Source: Rhodanobacter sp. 67-28 (lineage in GTDB: Bacteria > Pseudomonadota > Gammaproteobacteria > Xanthomonadales > Rhodanobacteraceae). Taken from it: a stretch of 45,512 bases of DNA. Numbering within the stretch: position 1 is the first letter of the stretch; each line of letters begins with the position of its first letter. Below are positions 7,751 through 16,581 of the stretch, in pieces. The position numbers and the translations under genes were made by a program. Under the pieces are notes generated by a model that worked only from the letters and a program-made list of their open reading frames with translations, was not told where the DNA came from and made no database searches. The stretch is from assembly GCA_001898415.1 (NCBI GenBank), contig MKTU01000069.1, forward strand, positions 1-45,512, read 5' to 3'.

Positions 7751-7851
7751 AGGTGTTCCATGAGCGAGACGGGATGTCCAGATTATGCGGCTATCGGGAC
7801 GCTTCGTGAAACATCAGGATGGCGCTGTCCACCACCTCGAAGGAGATCCCC

Positions 7852-8730
7852 ATGAACATTCTCGTCACCGGCAGCACTGGCACGATCGGCAGCCTCGTCG
7901 TCCGCGGCCTGGCCGCACAAGGCGCCGGCGTCCATGCGCTGACGCGCAACCCGGACCAGGCGTCGTTCCCCGACGGCGTCATCGCGGTCAAGGGCGACAT
8001 GACCGACGTTCCCTCCATGCGTGCCGCACTGAAGGAGGCCGACACGCTGTTCCTGCTCAACGCCGTGGTTGCCGACGAAGTGACCCAGGCCATCGGCACG
8101 CTGAGCCTGGCGCGCGAGGCCGGCATCAAACGCATCGTGTATCTGTCGGTACTCAACAGTGATCTCTACACCGACGTGCCGCATTTCACCGGCAAGTACA
8201 CGGTGGAACGGATGATCGAGCAGTTCGACCTGCCGGCGACCGTGCTGCGCCCGTCCTACTTCATGCAGAACGACGCGATGCTTCGCGACGGCCTGTTGCA
8301 ACAGGGCCGCTACGGCATGCCCATCGGCAGTGTCGGCGTGGCGATGGTCGACGTGCGCGACATCGCCGAGGTCGCGGTGGCCGCGCTGCTGCGTCGCGCG
8401 CGAGCGACGGCGCCGCTGCCGCGCGAGGTGATCGAGATCAGCGGGCCGGACGTGCTGACCGGCGATGCGCTGGCGACGATCTGGTCCGGCGTGCTCGGCA
8501 GGCCGGTGACGCCTGCGGGCAACGACCTTGATGCCTGGGAGACTTTCATGGCCGGCCTGATGCCGTCCTGGGCAGCCCATGACCTGCGCCTGATGCTGGC
8601 GCGGTTCCATGTCGACGGCATGCTCGGCAAACCTGGCGCGGCGGAAATCCTCACTGGCCTGCTCGGGCATCCGCCGCGCCGTTACCGCGATCTTGCCGTC
8701 GAACTGGCCACGGCCTGGCAGGCGGGGTGA
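7852..8730 (+). CDS. NmrA-like NAD(P)-binding family protein
   Basis: A 292-aa Rossmann-fold protein of the atypical short-chain dehydrogenase group (NmrA/HSCARG/azoreductase-like). The dinucleotide loop GSTGTIG is at residues 7-13, followed by VHALTRNPDQASFPDGV and the Asp-containing GDMTD, then LSVLNSDLYTD and LPATVLRPSYFMQN, all typical of the family. ATG 7852 follows AAGGAGAT; an in-frame ATG 33 bp upstream overlaps that site and is rejected. It is divergent from a LysR regulator that probably controls it. Members are either redox sensors or quinone/NAD(P)H oxidoreductases; sequence does not decide. Confidence 0.9.
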   Translation: MNILVTGSTGTIGSLVVRGLAAQGAGVHALTRNPDQASFPDGVIAVKGDMTDVPSMRAALKEADTLFLLNAVVADEVTQAIGTLSLAREAGIKRIVYLSVLNSDLYTDVPHFTGKYTVERMIEQFDLPATVLRPSYFMQNDAMLRDGLLQQGRYGMPIGSVGVAMVDVRDIAEVAVAALLRRARATAPLPREVIEISGPDVLTGDALATIWSGVLGRPVTPAGNDLDAWETFMAGLMPSWAAHDLRLMLARFHVDGMLGKPGAAEILTGLLGHPPRRYRDLAVELATAWQAG

Positions 8731-8764
8731 GGGCATGGGCGCCGGGCGAACGGCGCGGGCACCC

Positions 8765-8783
8765 GGGGCGCCATCCGCGCCCC
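8765..8783. terminator. Possible bidirectional terminator hairpin
   Basis: GGGGCGC-CATCC-GCGCCCC forms a 7-bp GC stem with a 5-nt loop in the 67-bp gap between convergent genes. There is no T-run, so it may only assist termination. Confidence 0.35.
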
Positions 8784-8797
8784 GTTCCGCGTGAACC

Positions 8798-9808
8798 TCA
8801 CGGCGTGCGCGATCCCGCATACGCCGCCACGGCAATCATGTCGTCGACGGTCAGCTGCGAGGCTTCCAGCCGCATCGGCGCGGCGGCTGGATTCGAACGC
8901 TGGCCAGCGCGGAACAGGAGCAGCTCGCGCACGATGTAGGTCGGCGAGCGTCCGGCCAGCGGCGGGACGGCGTCGGTGCCCTGCAGCCTGGCGCCGTGGC
9001 AGGACTCGCATGCTGGCGCCGCGCCGCTGCCGTTGGCCGCGATCGCCGCGCCACGCGCGATGCTGCCGGGCGGCACGTAGGCGACATAGCGGGTGCGGCC
9101 GCTGCCGTGTCGATAGTCGTCGAAAGACTCCGGTACCTCGACGATGCGCTCGCCCAGCGGTTCGCGCGCGCCATCCTGGTCCGGCACCTGCACGAAATCC
9201 ATCCAGTGGGTCTTCGGCACGTTCGCGCTTTCGACCACGCGCGTATGCGGTACGAGCTTCAGCCGCGAAAAATAGCCGGCGGCGAGCTGCAGGTCGTCGT
9301 CGCTGAGGCTGCGCGCCTCGTCGGCCATGTCCTGCGTGGTGCGCGGCGCGCTCGCCCCGCGCTGGCCGTGCCGGAACGCGGCCACCTGTTCGAGGATGTA
9401 GCCCTTCGGCAAACCCATGATCTGCGCAGTCGCGGGAACGCCGGCGCCATTCACCATGTGGCATTCCGCGCACGGCCATGGCCAGCCGGGCCGGCGATCG
9501 ACGGCGACGATCGGTGGCGCGGCCGAATGGTCCTGCGGGAACCAGTCGGGAACGAAGTGCTCGACGTCCAGTTGCGCCTGCGTGTAACGGCGCGTGCTGC
9601 CTGCCACGTGAATGATTCTGGCCGGGTCGGACTTCGGCGCGTGCGGGTCCGGCGGCGGAAATCGCGGAAACGCCCATGCCTCGGCCGCACCAATCTGCGC
9701 GTCTGGCGATTCCCCGCCGACCGGAGCGTGGGCCGCGACCACGGGGAACACTTGGCACAGAAGAGCCGTGGTGACGAGCGTCGTCCACTTCCTGCCTTCG
9801 ATTCGCAT
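8798..9808 (-). CDS. Periplasmic diheme cytochrome c
   Basis: An exported electron carrier of 336 aa. A signal peptide (about residues 1-26, ending VVAAHA) precedes two class-I cytochrome c domains with heme motifs CAECH (113-117) and CESCH (267-271). The second domain contains the typical PPLAGRSPTYIVRELLLFRAGQ and a C-terminal helix with a Met-rich approach (MRLEASQLTVDDMIAVAAYA). The N-terminal about 85 residues (FPPPDPHAPKSDPARI...) match the region seen in cytochrome c partners of alcohol or aldehyde dehydrogenases, but none is nearby. AAGGGGA precedes the ATG. A terminator-like hairpin lies just upstream, between this gene and the TolB/TPR gene read in the same direction. The redox partner is unknown. 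Confidence 0.9.
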   Translation of the reverse strand: MRIEGRKWTTLVTTALLCQVFPVVAAHAPVGGESPDAQIGAAEAWAFPRFPPPDPHAPKSDPARIIHVAGSTRRYTQAQLDVEHFVPDWFPQDHSAAPPIVAVDRRPGWPWPCAECHMVNGAGVPATAQIMGLPKGYILEQVAAFRHGQRGASAPRTTQDMADEARSLSDDDLQLAAGYFSRLKLVPHTRVVESANVPKTHWMDFVQVPDQDGAREPLGERIVEVPESFDDYRHGSGRTRYVAYVPPGSIARGAAIAANGSGAAPACESCHGARLQGTDAVPPLAGRSPTYIVRELLLFRAGQRSNPAAAPMRLEASQLTVDDMIAVAAYAGSRTP

Positions 9809-9828
9809 GTCGTTCCCCTTGCCGGTTG

Positions 9829-9855
9829 AAAAACTCCACGCTGCGCCGGCGTGAG
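9829..9855 (-). terminator. Terminator- or attenuator-like hairpin before the cytochrome gene
   Basis: Read on the minus strand, CTCACGC-CGGCGCA-GCGTGGAG makes a 7-bp stem with one bulge and is followed at once by five T. It lies 34 bp after the TolB/TPR stop and only 20 bp before the cytochrome start. Confidence 0.45.
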
Positions 9856-9890
9856 CTGGCGCTATCGGTCACAAAGCCGGGCGGCCGGGT

Positions 9891-11726
9891 TCATGAGCAA
9901 ACAAATGCCTGCGCACCGGGGGCCGGCGTGGGCTTGCACAGGTCCGGCCAGCCGTACTGCTTCCAGTACGCGAGCATGCCGAGGCGTTGCGCAAAGCCCT
10001 GGAAGGCGGGATCGCGGCGCGCCTTCCGCGACCACGGTTCCGGCTGCCACAGCCAGTTCAGGTAGGCATCGGACAGGCCGCTGTGGCCGTGCTCATACAG
10101 ATCGAATGAACGCGCCGGTGCGCCGAGTTGCAGCAGCATGGTCGGCGCCCAATTGTCATCGGCGTGCGTGGCGACGATCTGCAATGCGGCCTGGCGTTGT
10201 GCGGCATCGCCGTAGGTGCCGCGGTAGATCTCCTGCAAATCCGCGCGGGAAATCTTCGTGCCCATCTCGCTGGTGGAGCTTGCGAAGTCCCGCGCGGAAG
10301 CCTGCACGTCGCCGTGCGCGGCATCGTAGAACTCCAGCATCAACGCGCCGAACGCCGAATCCGCCACGCCGGCGCGATGGACGTAGGCCAGCGCGCCGGC
10401 CTGATCGCCTTCGCGCCAGCGCAGCATGCTCTTGTAGAACAGCAGCAGGGGATTGGCCGGATCGTCGACGAGCGCCGCATCGATGCGCGCCTCTGCGGTG
10501 CGGGTGCGGCCCATCGCGGCGAACTCGTTGGCGGCCCAGTAGTTGACCGCGGAGTTCTCCGGCGCCAGCTTCAGCGCCCGCTGCATCGGTTCCACCATGG
10601 CCGTGTAGTGGCGCTGCGAAAACTGGTTGTAGCTGAGCGCGGCATAGGCTTCCGCGTCGCCCGGATCGAGCGCCAATGCACGATGGGCGGCATCGTCGGA
10701 TGTCTTCCAGCTCGCGTTCCAGTCACCGGCCACATATTGCGGCAGCACCGCGTTGGCCACGGCGAGCTTGGACCAGGCGCGCGCGAAGCCTGGATCGAGG
10801 GCCGTCGCCTGCTGCAACAAGGCAATCGCGCGCGGCAGGCTGTCGCCCACGCGGCGATTCACCAGTTCCTGCGCGGTGACGAAATCCGCGTATGCGTCCG
10901 CGCTGCGGGTGGCCACCGGCACCAGCCGCGTGTTGCCGACATCGCCCAGCACTACTTTCAGGTGCTCGGTGATCGCCCGGGCGATCCGCTCCTGCAGGTC
11001 GAAGATGTTGTCCAGGTTGCCGTCGTAACTCTGCGACCATGCCTCGAAACCGTCGCGGGTGCGGATCAGTTGCACGCTGATCCGCACCGCCTGGCCCTGC
11101 GTGCGCACTGAACCTTCCAGCACGTTGGCCACATCCAGCGCCTTGCCGATCGTGCGCAGGTCGGCATTGTGGTTGCCGTAATAGAACGAGGAGGCGCGCC
11201 CGGCGACGCGCAGATCCTGCACGCGCGCCAGCGCATTCAACAGTTCCTCGGACATGCCGGCGGAGAAATAGCCGTGATCGTGGGCGGGACTCAAATCCTC
11301 GAACGGCAGCACGGCGATGGATTTTGCCGGAACGATGGGCCCCGGACCGTCGCCCAATCCCGCGCCCTTGCGCCATACAAACGTATTTGTCAGCAGCAGC
11401 ACGACCGCGACCAGCAGCACGCCGATGATCCACTTGTCCAGCTTGCGGCCAGTGGCGTGCGCGATGGAATCGCCCGCCGCGATCTCGCTCTCGCGCCTCA
11501 GGCCTTCAGGCGTGAATTCATAGAACCACGCGAACGCGATCCAGAACGGGAACCCGATGGCCGCCGCAATCAGGAACCACCGCGTCGCCCAGTCCGGCAA
11601 CCCGACCGCCGGGCTGAACTGCGACAGGCCCTGCCCGAACGCCCACACCGTGCCCGCGTAGAGCATGGCCGCGCGCCATACGTTGCGGCGCTTGAGTTCG
11701 GAAATGAGTGAGGGCCGCGCGCTCAT
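9891..11726 (-). CDS. Membrane-anchored TolB-like/TPR protein (second of a tandem pair)
   Basis: A 611-aa protein. The N-terminus has three predicted helices (about 17-37, 50-72 and 103-121) beginning ISELKRRNVWRAAMLYAGTV; the remainder should be periplasmic. A TolB N-terminal/FlgO-like domain starts at KSIAVLPFEDLSPAHDHGYF, with the family phrases GMSEELLNALARV, VLEGSVRTQGQAVRISVQLI and SYDGNLDNIFDLQERIA. TPR units follow (FARAWSKLAVANAVLPQYV, LDPGDAEAYAALSYNQFSQ). The ATG at 11726 overlaps the TGA of the upstream paralogue (ATGA), so translation is coupled. Such proteins often accompany an adenylate-cyclase or serine/threonine-kinase effector domain, which is absent here. Molecular function is unknown. 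Confidence 0.85.
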   Translation of the reverse strand: MSARPSLISELKRRNVWRAAMLYAGTVWAFGQGLSQFSPAVGLPDWATRWFLIAAAIGFPFWIAFAWFYEFTPEGLRRESEIAAGDSIAHATGRKLDKWIIGVLLVAVVLLLTNTFVWRKGAGLGDGPGPIVPAKSIAVLPFEDLSPAHDHGYFSAGMSEELLNALARVQDLRVAGRASSFYYGNHNADLRTIGKALDVANVLEGSVRTQGQAVRISVQLIRTRDGFEAWSQSYDGNLDNIFDLQERIARAITEHLKVVLGDVGNTRLVPVATRSADAYADFVTAQELVNRRVGDSLPRAIALLQQATALDPGFARAWSKLAVANAVLPQYVAGDWNASWKTSDDAAHRALALDPGDAEAYAALSYNQFSQRHYTAMVEPMQRALKLAPENSAVNYWAANEFAAMGRTRTAEARIDAALVDDPANPLLLFYKSMLRWREGDQAGALAYVHRAGVADSAFGALMLEFYDAAHGDVQASARDFASSTSEMGTKISRADLQEIYRGTYGDAAQRQAALQIVATHADDNWAPTMLLQLGAPARSFDLYEHGHSGLSDAYLNWLWQPEPWSRKARRDPAFQGFAQRLGMLAYWKQYGWPDLCKPTPAPGAQAFVCS

Positions 11727-13570
11727 GGCGTGTCGGACTTCTCGGGCGTGTATGGCAGGTCGATCTTCTTCAACACCGCCATGAAGCGCGAATCGTTGCG
11801 GATCGGGTCGAACGCCCGATTCCAAAGCAGTTGTGGCGTTGCGCTGTCGCCATTGACCGCAAACTCCCCGAGAACGGCGAGTGCGTGCTCGTTTTCCCTC
11901 AGCGCGACCAGGAACAATGCGTGCACGATTGCGTCATGGCGGAGATCGACCAGCGCAGGTGACGTCTCCAGGACCTCGACCGCGCTCGGACGCAAATGCG
12001 GATCGGCGATGCCGCGCACCAACAGCGCGCTGACATCGGGGTGGTACGGGCTCGACAGGCGCATCTGCCGTTCCGCCTCGGGATAGCGATGCAGGGAGAG
12101 ATACACCCACAGCGCGATGCGGTGCCCCAGCAGTCCGTCCGGATGCGCGGCCAGTGTGCTCTCGATCTGTTTCAACGCGGCATCATCGCGATGCAACACG
12201 AACAGAAGCTGCGCACGCACGGCGCCACTGACACCGGAGAGCGGATCGCGCTGCAGGGCCCGGTCGATTTCCGCCAGGGCGGGTTCGATTTGACCGACCG
12301 CGTACAGGAATTGCGCGTATTGATCGACCGCTTCGGCGTCACCGGGCGCCAACGCGAGCGCGCGTCGCAACGCGCGATCGGCATCGGCCCAATGCATCTG
12401 GTTGGTGTAGACGATGCCCTGCGCGACATAGGCCAGAGCGACGTCAGGATCCAGCGCAAGCGCATGCTGTGCGGCAGCCAGCGCGTGCGTATCGGCGGTC
12501 TCTTCCGAACCCGAAGTATACGAAGGCAGCAATGCCTGCGCTTCGGCCAGCGCCGCCCATGCTTGCGTGTAGTCGGGATCAATCTTCACCGCCTGCTGGA
12601 AGGCGTCACCGGCCTCGCTCACGGAACGCACGGCCAGCAACGTCAATCCGCGCAGATAAAAATCGTGTGCGCGCGGCTCAACGGCTTTTTGTGCGACGAG
12701 CGACTGACCGCTTCCGCCCGCCAACTGCACTTTGAGCTTGTCCGCGATCGCCTGGGAGATTTCATCCTCGACCGCGAAGATGCTGGTCAGCTTGCGATCG
12801 TATTTTTCCGACCACAGGTGATAGCCGCTGCGCGTGTCGATCAGCTGCGCGGTGATGCGCACCTCGTCGCCGGATTTCTGCACGCTGCCTTCCAGCACGG
12901 TGGCGACGTCCAGCACGTCGCCGACCTTGCGCAAGTCCTCCGCCTTGCCCTTGAACGCAAAAGCGGACGTGCGCGCGGCGACCTTCAGGTGCGGCAACTG
13001 CGCCAGCGCGTCCAGGATTTCCTCGGTGATGCCGTCGCTGAAGTAGTCGTTTTTCGGATCTCCGCTCATGTTGACGAACGGCAGCACCGCGATGGACTTG
13101 GCGGGCAGTGTTGGCGCGAGTGATGCGCTCGTGGATGGCCCGGCCGTCGGCGGGTTGGCGCGAACCGTCGACGTGGATGCTGCCGCGACACCCTGCATCG
13201 GCTGCCTGGCGTCGTGCTGGAAATGCCACCAGCCAAGTCCCGCGATGGCAGCGACCAGCACGCCGATCAGGCCGACCGCGACGCCGGCGTGGCGCGCCGG
13301 TGATGGCGCCATCGAATCGGTGCCAATGGTGCCGTCCGTGCGCACGATACCTCGGGGCGTGGCATCGAATGCCCATGCCAGCACCAGCGCGATCGGGAAG
13401 CCGAGCAGGATCAGCAATACCACCGCCTGATCGATCCAGTCCGGCAGGTGGAACACCGGCAGCACCTGCGTCGCCACCTGGATCAGCAGCCAGCCGACAA
13501 TGGCATACGCAGCCGCCACGCGATACACGTGGCGGCGCCTGATCTCTCGCCAGAATCCCCGCTGGACCAT
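11723..13570 (-). CDS. Membrane-anchored TolB-like/TPR protein (first of a tandem pair)
   Basis: A 615-aa paralogue of the downstream gene, with the same layout. The start region reads MVQRGFWREIRRRHVYRVAA; hydrophobic helices lie at about 15-35, 42-60 and 93-113. A Thr/Ala/Pro-rich linker leads to the TolB-like domain (KSIAVLPFVNMSGDPKNDYF, GITEEILDALAQL, VLEGSVQKSGDEVRITAQLI) and then TPRs (PDYTQAWAALAEAQALLPSY, LDPDVALAYVAQGIVYTNQM). The start is uncertain: ATG 13570, ATG 13624 and GTG 13690 are in frame and none has a strong ribosome site. 13570 is chosen because it matches the paralogue's N-terminus (EIRRRHVYR versus ELKRRNVWR). No catalytic motif is seen. Confidence 0.82.
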   Translation of the reverse strand: MVQRGFWREIRRRHVYRVAAAYAIVGWLLIQVATQVLPVFHLPDWIDQAVVLLILLGFPIALVLAWAFDATPRGIVRTDGTIGTDSMAPSPARHAGVAVGLIGVLVAAIAGLGWWHFQHDARQPMQGVAAASTSTVRANPPTAGPSTSASLAPTLPAKSIAVLPFVNMSGDPKNDYFSDGITEEILDALAQLPHLKVAARTSAFAFKGKAEDLRKVGDVLDVATVLEGSVQKSGDEVRITAQLIDTRSGYHLWSEKYDRKLTSIFAVEDEISQAIADKLKVQLAGGSGQSLVAQKAVEPRAHDFYLRGLTLLAVRSVSEAGDAFQQAVKIDPDYTQAWAALAEAQALLPSYTSGSEETADTHALAAAQHALALDPDVALAYVAQGIVYTNQMHWADADRALRRALALAPGDAEAVDQYAQFLYAVGQIEPALAEIDRALQRDPLSGVSGAVRAQLLFVLHRDDAALKQIESTLAAHPDGLLGHRIALWVYLSLHRYPEAERQMRLSSPYHPDVSALLVRGIADPHLRPSAVEVLETSPALVDLRHDAIVHALFLVALRENEHALAVLGEFAVNGDSATPQLLWNRAFDPIRNDSRFMAVLKKIDLPYTPEKSDTP

Positions 13571-13777
13571 GGGCGTGCGCCGAGTCGCGAAAGCGCGTCG
13601 TCCCTGCTCGTTCCGCGGCGGCATTCTGGCATAGATCGCGGGGCTTTCCGCTGCCTTCGGCCAGTCCGTGGCCGCGGCTTTTGCAGCCACGCAAGTTCCT
13701 GCGCAATGACTTCTGGCCGATGAAGCCCTGCCGTGGCGAAGCCTAAGCTCGGTGCTTCACCTGCCGGATGCCACGCC

Positions 13778-15382
13778 ATGCGCAAACTGTCCCTCGCCGC
13801 GGTGCTTGCCGCGCTGCTGCTCACCTCGACGGCTTTTGCCGGCACGGACAAGAAGGACGACAAGGCGCCCCCCGAGTCGAAGCCCGACGCGGCGCTGGTG
13901 CAGCCGCAGTCCTCGACCAGCGAGGGGTCGGTGTCGGTCGAGGGCAAGCGGGTCGACTACAAGGCGGTGGCCGGCACGCTGGTGCTGCACGGCAGCGGCG
14001 ACAAGGAGGACGAGCCGCAGGTCAGCATGTTCTACGTCGCCTATTTCAAGAAGGGCGTCGATGCCGGCAAGCGACCGGTCACCTTCATCTACAACGGCGG
14101 CCCCGGCTCGGCCACGGTGTGGCTGCACATGGGCGCGTTCGGGCCGAAGCGGGTGGTCACCAGCGACGACACGCACACGCCGGCGGCGCCGTACCAGCTG
14201 GTCAACAACGACTACAGCCTGCTCGATGCCTCCGACGTGGTGTTCATCGATGCGCCCGGCGCCGGCTTCAGCCGGCTGATCGCGAACGACGAGGACAAGG
14301 CCAAGCGCGAGGAGCAGATGAAGGACCGGCGCAAGGCGATCTACGGCGTCGACGGCGACGCGCATGCCTTTGCCCAGTTCATCACCCGCTTCCTGTCGAA
14401 GTACGACCGCTGGAACTCGCCGAAGTACCTGTTCGGCGAAAGCTACGGCACCACCCGCTCGGCGGTGCTGGCCAACATCCTGGAGAACGAGGACAGCGTC
14501 GACTTGAACGGCGTGATCCTGCTCTCGCAGATCCTCAATTTCGACACCAGCATCGACGGGCCGGAGTTCAATCCGGGCGTCGACCTGCCGTATGAGCTGG
14601 CGTTGCCGACCTTCGCCGCCACCGCGTTCTACCACCACAAGTTGCCGCAGCAGCCGGCCGCGCTGGAGCCGTTCCTGCGCGAGGTGGAGCAGTACGCGCT
14701 GGGCGAGTACGCGCAGGCGCTGATGGCCGGCTCGCGGCTGCCCGAGGCGCGCAAGCAGGCGGTGGCGGAGAAACTGCACCAGTACACCGGGCTGCCGGTG
14801 GCGTACCTGCTGAAGGCGAACCTGCGCGTCAGCGGCGGCATGTTCGAGCACGAGCTCCAGGCGGGCGGCGACACCACCACCGGCCGGCTCGACACGCGCT
14901 TCTCCGGCCCGACGATCGATCCGCTGGGCAAGGCTTCCGAATACGACCCGCAATCCTCGGCGATCAGCTCGGCCTACGTGTCCGCGTTCAACGACTACGT
15001 GCGGCGCGAGCTGAAGTTCGGCCAGGGCCGACAGTACCGGCTGTTTGCCGACATCGACCATTGGGACTTTTCGCACAAGGCGCCGGGCGTCCAGGGCGAG
15101 GCGCTGCAATCCTCGACCAACGTGATGCCGGACCTGGCGATGGCGATGAAGACCAATCCGGGTCTCAAGGTCTACCTCAACGGCGGCTACTACGATCTGG
15201 CCACGCCCTACTTCGCCGCCGACTACGAGATGCACCACCTGCCGATCCCGGCCAGCCTCGAAGCCAACATCAGCTATGCGTGGTATCCGTCCGGCCACAT
15301 GGTGTACGCGCACGCGCCGTCGCTGAAGCTGCTGCACGACAACGTCGCCCGCTTCATCGAGCAGACCGACAACGTGAAGTAA
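13778..15382 (+). CDS. Exported S10-family serine carboxypeptidase
   Basis: A periplasmic or secreted alpha/beta-hydrolase peptidase, 534 aa. The signal peptide is residues 1-22 (LLLTSTAFAG). Catalytic residues are recognisable: Ser222 in GESYGTTR, Asp473 in GGYYDLATPY and His507 in YPSGHMVY. The oxyanion/substrate-carboxylate region FIYNGGPGSATVWLHMGAFG is typical of S10. The ATG at 13778 is used rather than an in-frame one 45 bp upstream because it begins the signal peptide. It is divergent from the TolB/TPR pair (207-bp spacer) and convergent with the LacI gene. S10 enzymes trim C-terminal residues from peptides at acidic pH; here a nutritional role is likely. Confidence 0.9.
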   Translation: MRKLSLAAVLAALLLTSTAFAGTDKKDDKAPPESKPDAALVQPQSSTSEGSVSVEGKRVDYKAVAGTLVLHGSGDKEDEPQVSMFYVAYFKKGVDAGKRPVTFIYNGGPGSATVWLHMGAFGPKRVVTSDDTHTPAAPYQLVNNDYSLLDASDVVFIDAPGAGFSRLIANDEDKAKREEQMKDRRKAIYGVDGDAHAFAQFITRFLSKYDRWNSPKYLFGESYGTTRSAVLANILENEDSVDLNGVILLSQILNFDTSIDGPEFNPGVDLPYELALPTFAATAFYHHKLPQQPAALEPFLREVEQYALGEYAQALMAGSRLPEARKQAVAEKLHQYTGLPVAYLLKANLRVSGGMFEHELQAGGDTTTGRLDTRFSGPTIDPLGKASEYDPQSSAISSAYVSAFNDYVRRELKFGQGRQYRLFADIDHWDFSHKAPGVQGEALQSSTNVMPDLAMAMKTNPGLKVYLNGGYYDLATPYFAADYEMHHLPIPASLEANISYAWYPSGHMVYAHAPSLKLLHDNVARFIEQTDNVK

Positions 15383-15402
15383 TCGCCCGCCCTGGGGGCG
15401 AT
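15382..15402. terminator. Possible bidirectional terminator hairpin
   Basis: ATCGCCC-GCCCTGG-GGGCGAT forms a 7-bp stem in the 30-bp space between the convergent peptidase and LacI genes. It lacks a T-run. Confidence 0.35.
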
Positions 15403-15412
15403 GGCCGGCTGT

Positions 15413-16459
15413 TCAGCGCCGTGAGGTGGTGTGCCGCGGCGCGGTGGAACCGCGCACGACCAGTTCCGGGCTGAAGCCCTCGTTGGTGCCTTGCGCCGGC
15501 TCGCCGTGGGCGGCGCGCTGCAGGTCGCCGATCAGGCGTTGCGCGGCGTGGCGGGCGATCTCCTCGGTGGCCTGGCGGGCGGTGGTCAATGCCGGCCAGG
15601 ACTGCTTGGAGAACGGGCTGTCCTCGAAGCCGGCGATGGAGAGCTCGTACGGCACGTTGATGCCGTCCGAGTGCGCCGCGGCCAGCACGCCGGCGGCGAT
15701 CTCGTCGTTGGAGCCGAAGATCGCGGTGGGCCGGTCCTTCAGCGCCAGCAGCTTGCGCGCGCCGCGGAAGCCGTCGTCGAAGGTGAAATCGCCGGGCAGG
15801 ATCAGCTTGCGGTCGAGCGCGATGCCGTAATCCTTCAGCGCATCCTCGTAGCCCTGGTAGCGCTCCGGGCTGGAGCGGTGCTCGCGCCCGCCCCACAGGA
15901 AGCCGATGCGCTGGTGGCCGAGCTGGATCAGGTGTTCGGTGATCGCGTAAGCCGCGTCGCGGTCGTCCACGTAGACGCAGGGGTAGCCATCCTGCGGGTC
16001 CTTGCGCGCGGAGATGATGCGGATGAACGGAATCCCGGCGTCGCTCAACGCCTGGATCAGCGCGGGCTGCTCGGACATCGGCGGCGCCAGCACCAGCCCG
16101 GCCAGGTGCGAGCGACGCACCAGCGTGCACAGCTCCTCGGCCAGCGTCGGCGAGGAGGAATCGCAGGGGTGGATCTGCAGGCCGAAGCCGCTGGAGCGGC
16201 ACACCGACAGCACGCCGCGCTGCAGGTTGATGATGTAGTGCGCGTTCGGGTTGTCGTAGACCAGGCCGATCGCATAGGCACGCGTGCTGCGCAGGCTGCG
16301 CGCGGTGGGGTCGGGCTGGTAGCCGAGCGCGTCGATCGCCTGCTGCACCCGCTCGCGCGTGCGCGCATGCACCGACGGCTCGTTGTTGATGACGCGCGAC
16401 ACCGTCTTCAGCGAGACGCCTGCCCGTTCCGCGACATCCTTGATGGTGGCGCTGCGCAC
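15413..16459 (-). CDS. LacI-family repressor of the GlcNAc locus
   Basis: A 348-aa repressor. The N-terminal helix-turn-helix and hinge are clear (ATIKDVAERAGVSLKTVSRV, then PDPTARSLRS), followed by the periplasmic-binding-protein-like effector domain (LAGLVLAPPMSEQ; CVYVDDRDAAYAITEHLIQL; AIFGSNDEIAAGVL). The start is GTG at 16459 with GAGG upstream. The nagP gene lies 122 bp away, transcribed in the same direction. The natural targets are the two CAACGTTG palindromes in the nagP-kinase spacer, and the effector is probably GlcNAc-6-P or a related sugar phosphate, by analogy with NagR/NagQ of Xanthomonadales. The effector is an inference. Confidence 0.92.
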   Translation of the reverse strand: MRSATIKDVAERAGVSLKTVSRVINNEPSVHARTRERVQQAIDALGYQPDPTARSLRSTRAYAIGLVYDNPNAHYIINLQRGVLSVCRSSGFGLQIHPCDSSSPTLAEELCTLVRRSHLAGLVLAPPMSEQPALIQALSDAGIPFIRIISARKDPQDGYPCVYVDDRDAAYAITEHLIQLGHQRIGFLWGGREHRSSPERYQGYEDALKDYGIALDRKLILPGDFTFDDGFRGARKLLALKDRPTAIFGSNDEIAAGVLAAAHSDGINVPYELSIAGFEDSPFSKQSWPALTTARQATEEIARHAAQRLIGDLQRAAHGEPAQGTNEGFSPELVVRGSTAPRHTTSRR

Positions 16460-16581
16460 CGCTGGACCTCGTGCATCGTGAGTGGGGCGCCGGCAGCGCC
16501 ATGTGCCGACACCGCCGCACAGCCGGTGTGCGGCGGCGTGTGCATCCTAGCGTATGGCCCCGGGACTGGCGAACAGCGCGA

